From NCBI RefSeq assembly GCF_003597395.2, contig NC_133782.1:10569126-10633125 (forward strand): DNA of 64,000 nt. The letters run 5' to 3'. Made by a program: the position numbers and the translations under genes. The DNA is from Chelonoidis abingdonii. Lineage: Eukaryota; Chordata; Testudines; Testudinidae. Positions within the stretch are counted from its first letter, which is position 1, and each line of letters starts with the position of its first letter. The notes under the pieces were generated by a model that worked only from the letters and a program-made list of their open reading frames with translations, searched no databases and was not told the origin of the DNA. This document shows, one piece after another, positions 61,401 to 64,000 of the stretch.

Positions 61401-63607
61401 TGTGATTTATGACCATTGTAACCTATTCGAAAATCTATTTGACGTGTTGGACAGATCAGAATTTGACCTAAATGGTCCCTGGTGTAAGGGACTGTCGTGC
61501 CAGCCACAGATCTGGCACAGCACTATGCGCTAACTTCCCATCCCTGACACACTCACCCTCCCATAGATTTTGATTGGTCTTCAGCACATGTTTAATGTTA
61601 ACCTAAAACATTCTCCAATTCTTCCAGGCTCGTCAAAATGAATTTGGAGGAACAAATCAGAACAGCAATGAATGTTAACCTAAAACCTGAGCACTCTGCA
61701 TCAATCCAGAAGAGGCCAAGGGAATCCACAGTAGGGTTGTAAAAGGAAGTGCAATGGCATATCCAGTGTATGTTATGCTTATAAAAACAGACAGACAGAT
61801 GATGAGTATCCCTGTACTGGCTATTGTTTCCTCCTGACTTTCCCTAACGAGTTGGTTGAGTTATAGCTGATGTCCTAATGTTTTCCATTGTGTTGTGCTG
61901 AGTAGTAATAAATGCCTCCCTCTTCCAAAAGAGACAACATAAAAAGAGCAAAAAATCTAGTTTCTCTCACCTTTTGAGCAGTCTGGCAAAGTAACTGCCT
62001 AACTTCACGAAGGTCTCTTGCCACAGCATCTTCTGAATGATGACAGGTGATAAAAGAAAACAATGAGGAGTACAAGAGGTTGTATTGTAGACTTTCTAAT
62101 GGATCTCCCTCCAATCCCAGCCTTAATGTTGATCACATCAGTTGCTTTTATTTATGTGGCTGGACCAACTTTTGGCATGCACACAACTGTGCATATCTGG
62201 AACACAGATGTTCCATATATAGTGAGATTTTGGACACATCAACATGAGTTATTGTGCAACTGGAAGAATTCACCATGTCTACTGGCTAAGAGTTTTCAAC
62301 AGGCTCAGTGCTTGAGCCTACAGCACTGTTTTATATTGACATGTACGAGGCATATCTCTTCCACACCTAGAACTCAGGAATCTGATGCGCTGAGCTGACA
62401 CAGAAGCTGAGAGATCCAACACTACTGTTAGTTCTACAATAGCTCCTTGGTTTTCCACTGGAGGAAGGGTAAGTACAATGGACTGTTAGTGGGATGGATC
62501 AATAGTATCTGTTACTGAAGAAGAACATTGTGTCAATTCTGAAAAAGAATTCTTTAGCTTGGTAGTTTTGTAAGTGATGCCTTGCATAATAGTGCCTTTC
62601 TACAAATTTAAGTTTCTTTCATTTTGTAGCACCCATAGTCCCTGCATCTAAATTCTTGGGTGGGTAGACTCTCATTTTATTATAGTTGTCTGTCTTTCTT
62701 CACTAGTTAAGCTTTGACATTAATTTGCTCTCTCTTTCTGTGAAGTTCCATTTTTAATGATCTAAGACCCAAATGAGACTATCAGTTTCTCCTATTCCCT
62801 TGGATTGCTGGAAATGTACAATGAAGGAGCTATTTCAGCTTCACCATCTGTTTGAGACACAATTGCAGGATCTTAAGATCTGGTTTGTGTCTGAAATTCC
62901 AGACTTCTTCTATGGCCTCTTTCTCCCAAACATTTTTTTGGGAGGGGGAGGGGGGAATGGGTGTAAGCCACTCTAAATGACTTATAGGATTGCTTCAGAG
63001 TCACTGTTGTCACCATCTTTCCCTGTGTGATTCTATCTTCTGTGACTCAAATCAAATTTTCCTCACTATTTATCTTCTCTTGAGCAAGGGTGTTTCACCA
63101 TAGTGTTTTTGACAGCTTTCAACTTAGGTTATAATTAAGTGCGGTCTACTTAAATGCCCCTGAAGTTGCAACAGGCTATGTAGTTTTTCCTTAATGTTCT
63201 AAACACTTTTGTAGAATTCTGCCCTGTTTAAACATCTACTGGTCTTATGGTTGAAAACACCTGTCATATGAGGATCTGAAAACCTAATGGGTAATGGTGG
63301 TGAGGGTGGTCCTTCTCTATCTGATGCACTGCTCCAGCACTGAGCATGCTGCATTAACAAACAAAACTCTCTTTCTGAATGAGATCATGGTGCAGATGTG
63401 TTCTGTACATAATATTAATAGGGTGGACTGGATCCCAGGAATCTTAGTGTAAGGAAGCTCCATGTGAAGTTAGAGGAATTTCTATGGGCCTCCCAAGTTT
63501 AGAATGTGCTCCTAATCACCTGGCCCTTTCATTCCTTACTCAGCAAAAAAGTCCTACTGATCTTAATGGGACAACATAGACTCATAACCATGATGGTCCC
63601 TTCTGCC
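61401..63607. other. No recognised gene (2.2 kb), one G-rich tract
   Basis: Includes the four-run guanine tract at 62940-62961 and CAGACAGACAGA near 61790. Frames at 62047-62398 overlap and show no domain. The last 30 bases (GATGGTCCCTTCTGCCTTAA) resemble a CR1 3' end in sense orientation. Confidence 0.4.
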
Positions 63608-63800
63608 TTAAAGTTTATCAGTCTGACCACGTGCATGTTGCAGGCCATAGAACCTCACCCACCCACACATGCAATAGGCCCATAAGCTCTGGATGAGTTA
63701 CTAAAGTCCTCCCATCTTGACTGAAAGACTTCAAGTTGCAAAGAATCCACCAGTTACTCTAGTACAAACCAGCAAGTGACCAGTGCCTCAGACATGGCTG
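63608..63800 (-). repeat. CR1-type 3' region fragment
   Basis: TTGCAGGCCATAGAACCTCA, CACCCACCCAC, ACTTCAAGTTGCAAAGAATC and CACCAGTTACTCTAGT are recalled as a conserved reversed CR1 3' untranslated segment of turtles. The sequence continues with GCAAGTGACCAGTGCC. The boundary with the sense-looking tail at 63577-63606 is unclear. Confidence 0.5.
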
Positions 63801-64000
63801 AGTGAAGATTGACAGATCAGGCCCTAAATTTGCAATATTGTATTCATTCTCACCAGGGCAGAGAAACTCACCAGCTTTAGAGAATCTAGTCGCTTGAGCT
63901 CACTGGTGGTACAAGAGTTCACTGAATCTCAACCCAAAATACATTTATTTTATCGTGAAAAAGAAAATTCAAATACAGATGGCTCCAAAAGAACAATCCA

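Overview
This is a vertebrate nuclear window that looks like turtle DNA, most likely a hidden-necked (cryptodire) turtle. The call rests on repeat content. There is a tRNA-derived SINE whose 3' tail matches the CR1 LINE tail (33461-33625), several degenerate CR1 LINEs, a set of short hAT elements with readable 8-bp target duplications, and Penelope-like terminal repeats of a kind I recall as abundant in turtle assemblies. These identifications come from memory of consensus sequences, not from a search; a crocodilian is the main alternative.

I can support no host protein-coding gene, rRNA, tRNA or CRISPR. Open frames are short and scattered, and the longest (248 aa, at 19982-20728) lies in a GC-rich repeat that is also open on the other strand. 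The window reads as intergenic or deep intronic sequence; a small isolated exon cannot be excluded by eye.

Layout. 1-7.6 kb: edge of a minus-strand LTR, a 104-bp hAT MITE with perfect 8-bp duplications, a Penelope-like terminal repeat with a hammerhead-ribozyme-like core, an old MIR/CORE-type SINE and a 302-bp hAT MITE. 7.6-11.4 kb: nothing recognised. 11.4-20.7 kb: a CATGATTTT MITE family, a candidate solo LTR, a composite repeat with a nested insertion, a PIF/Harbinger-type MITE, a 1,045-bp solo LTR flanked by an unusual perfect 49-bp direct duplication, and GC-rich repeats. 20.8-23.4 kb: a 2-kb CR1 remnant followed by a hAT element. 24-34 kb: old SINEs, an 810-bp hAT element with an internal tandem array, and the Cry-type SINE. 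36-37 kb: an LTR-like repeat. 41-48.6 kb: palindromic MITEs, two more CR1 remnants, a Harbinger-like MITE and a 557-bp hAT element with perfect 8-bp duplications and a 42-bp hairpin. 50-59.2 kb: CR1 and SINE fragments, a 1-kb hAT element and a head-to-head pair of Penelope-like repeats forming a 68-bp hairpin. 59.2-64 kb: a decayed LINE reverse-transcriptase remnant and CR1 fragments.

Nothing here is an operon or pathway. The biology on show is transposon history: autonomous LINEs (all now broken), SINEs that borrow the LINE tail, and non-autonomous DNA transposons. The most unusual items are the 49-bp duplication around the solo LTR at 18042-19086 and the hammerhead-like fold in the Penelope-like repeats.
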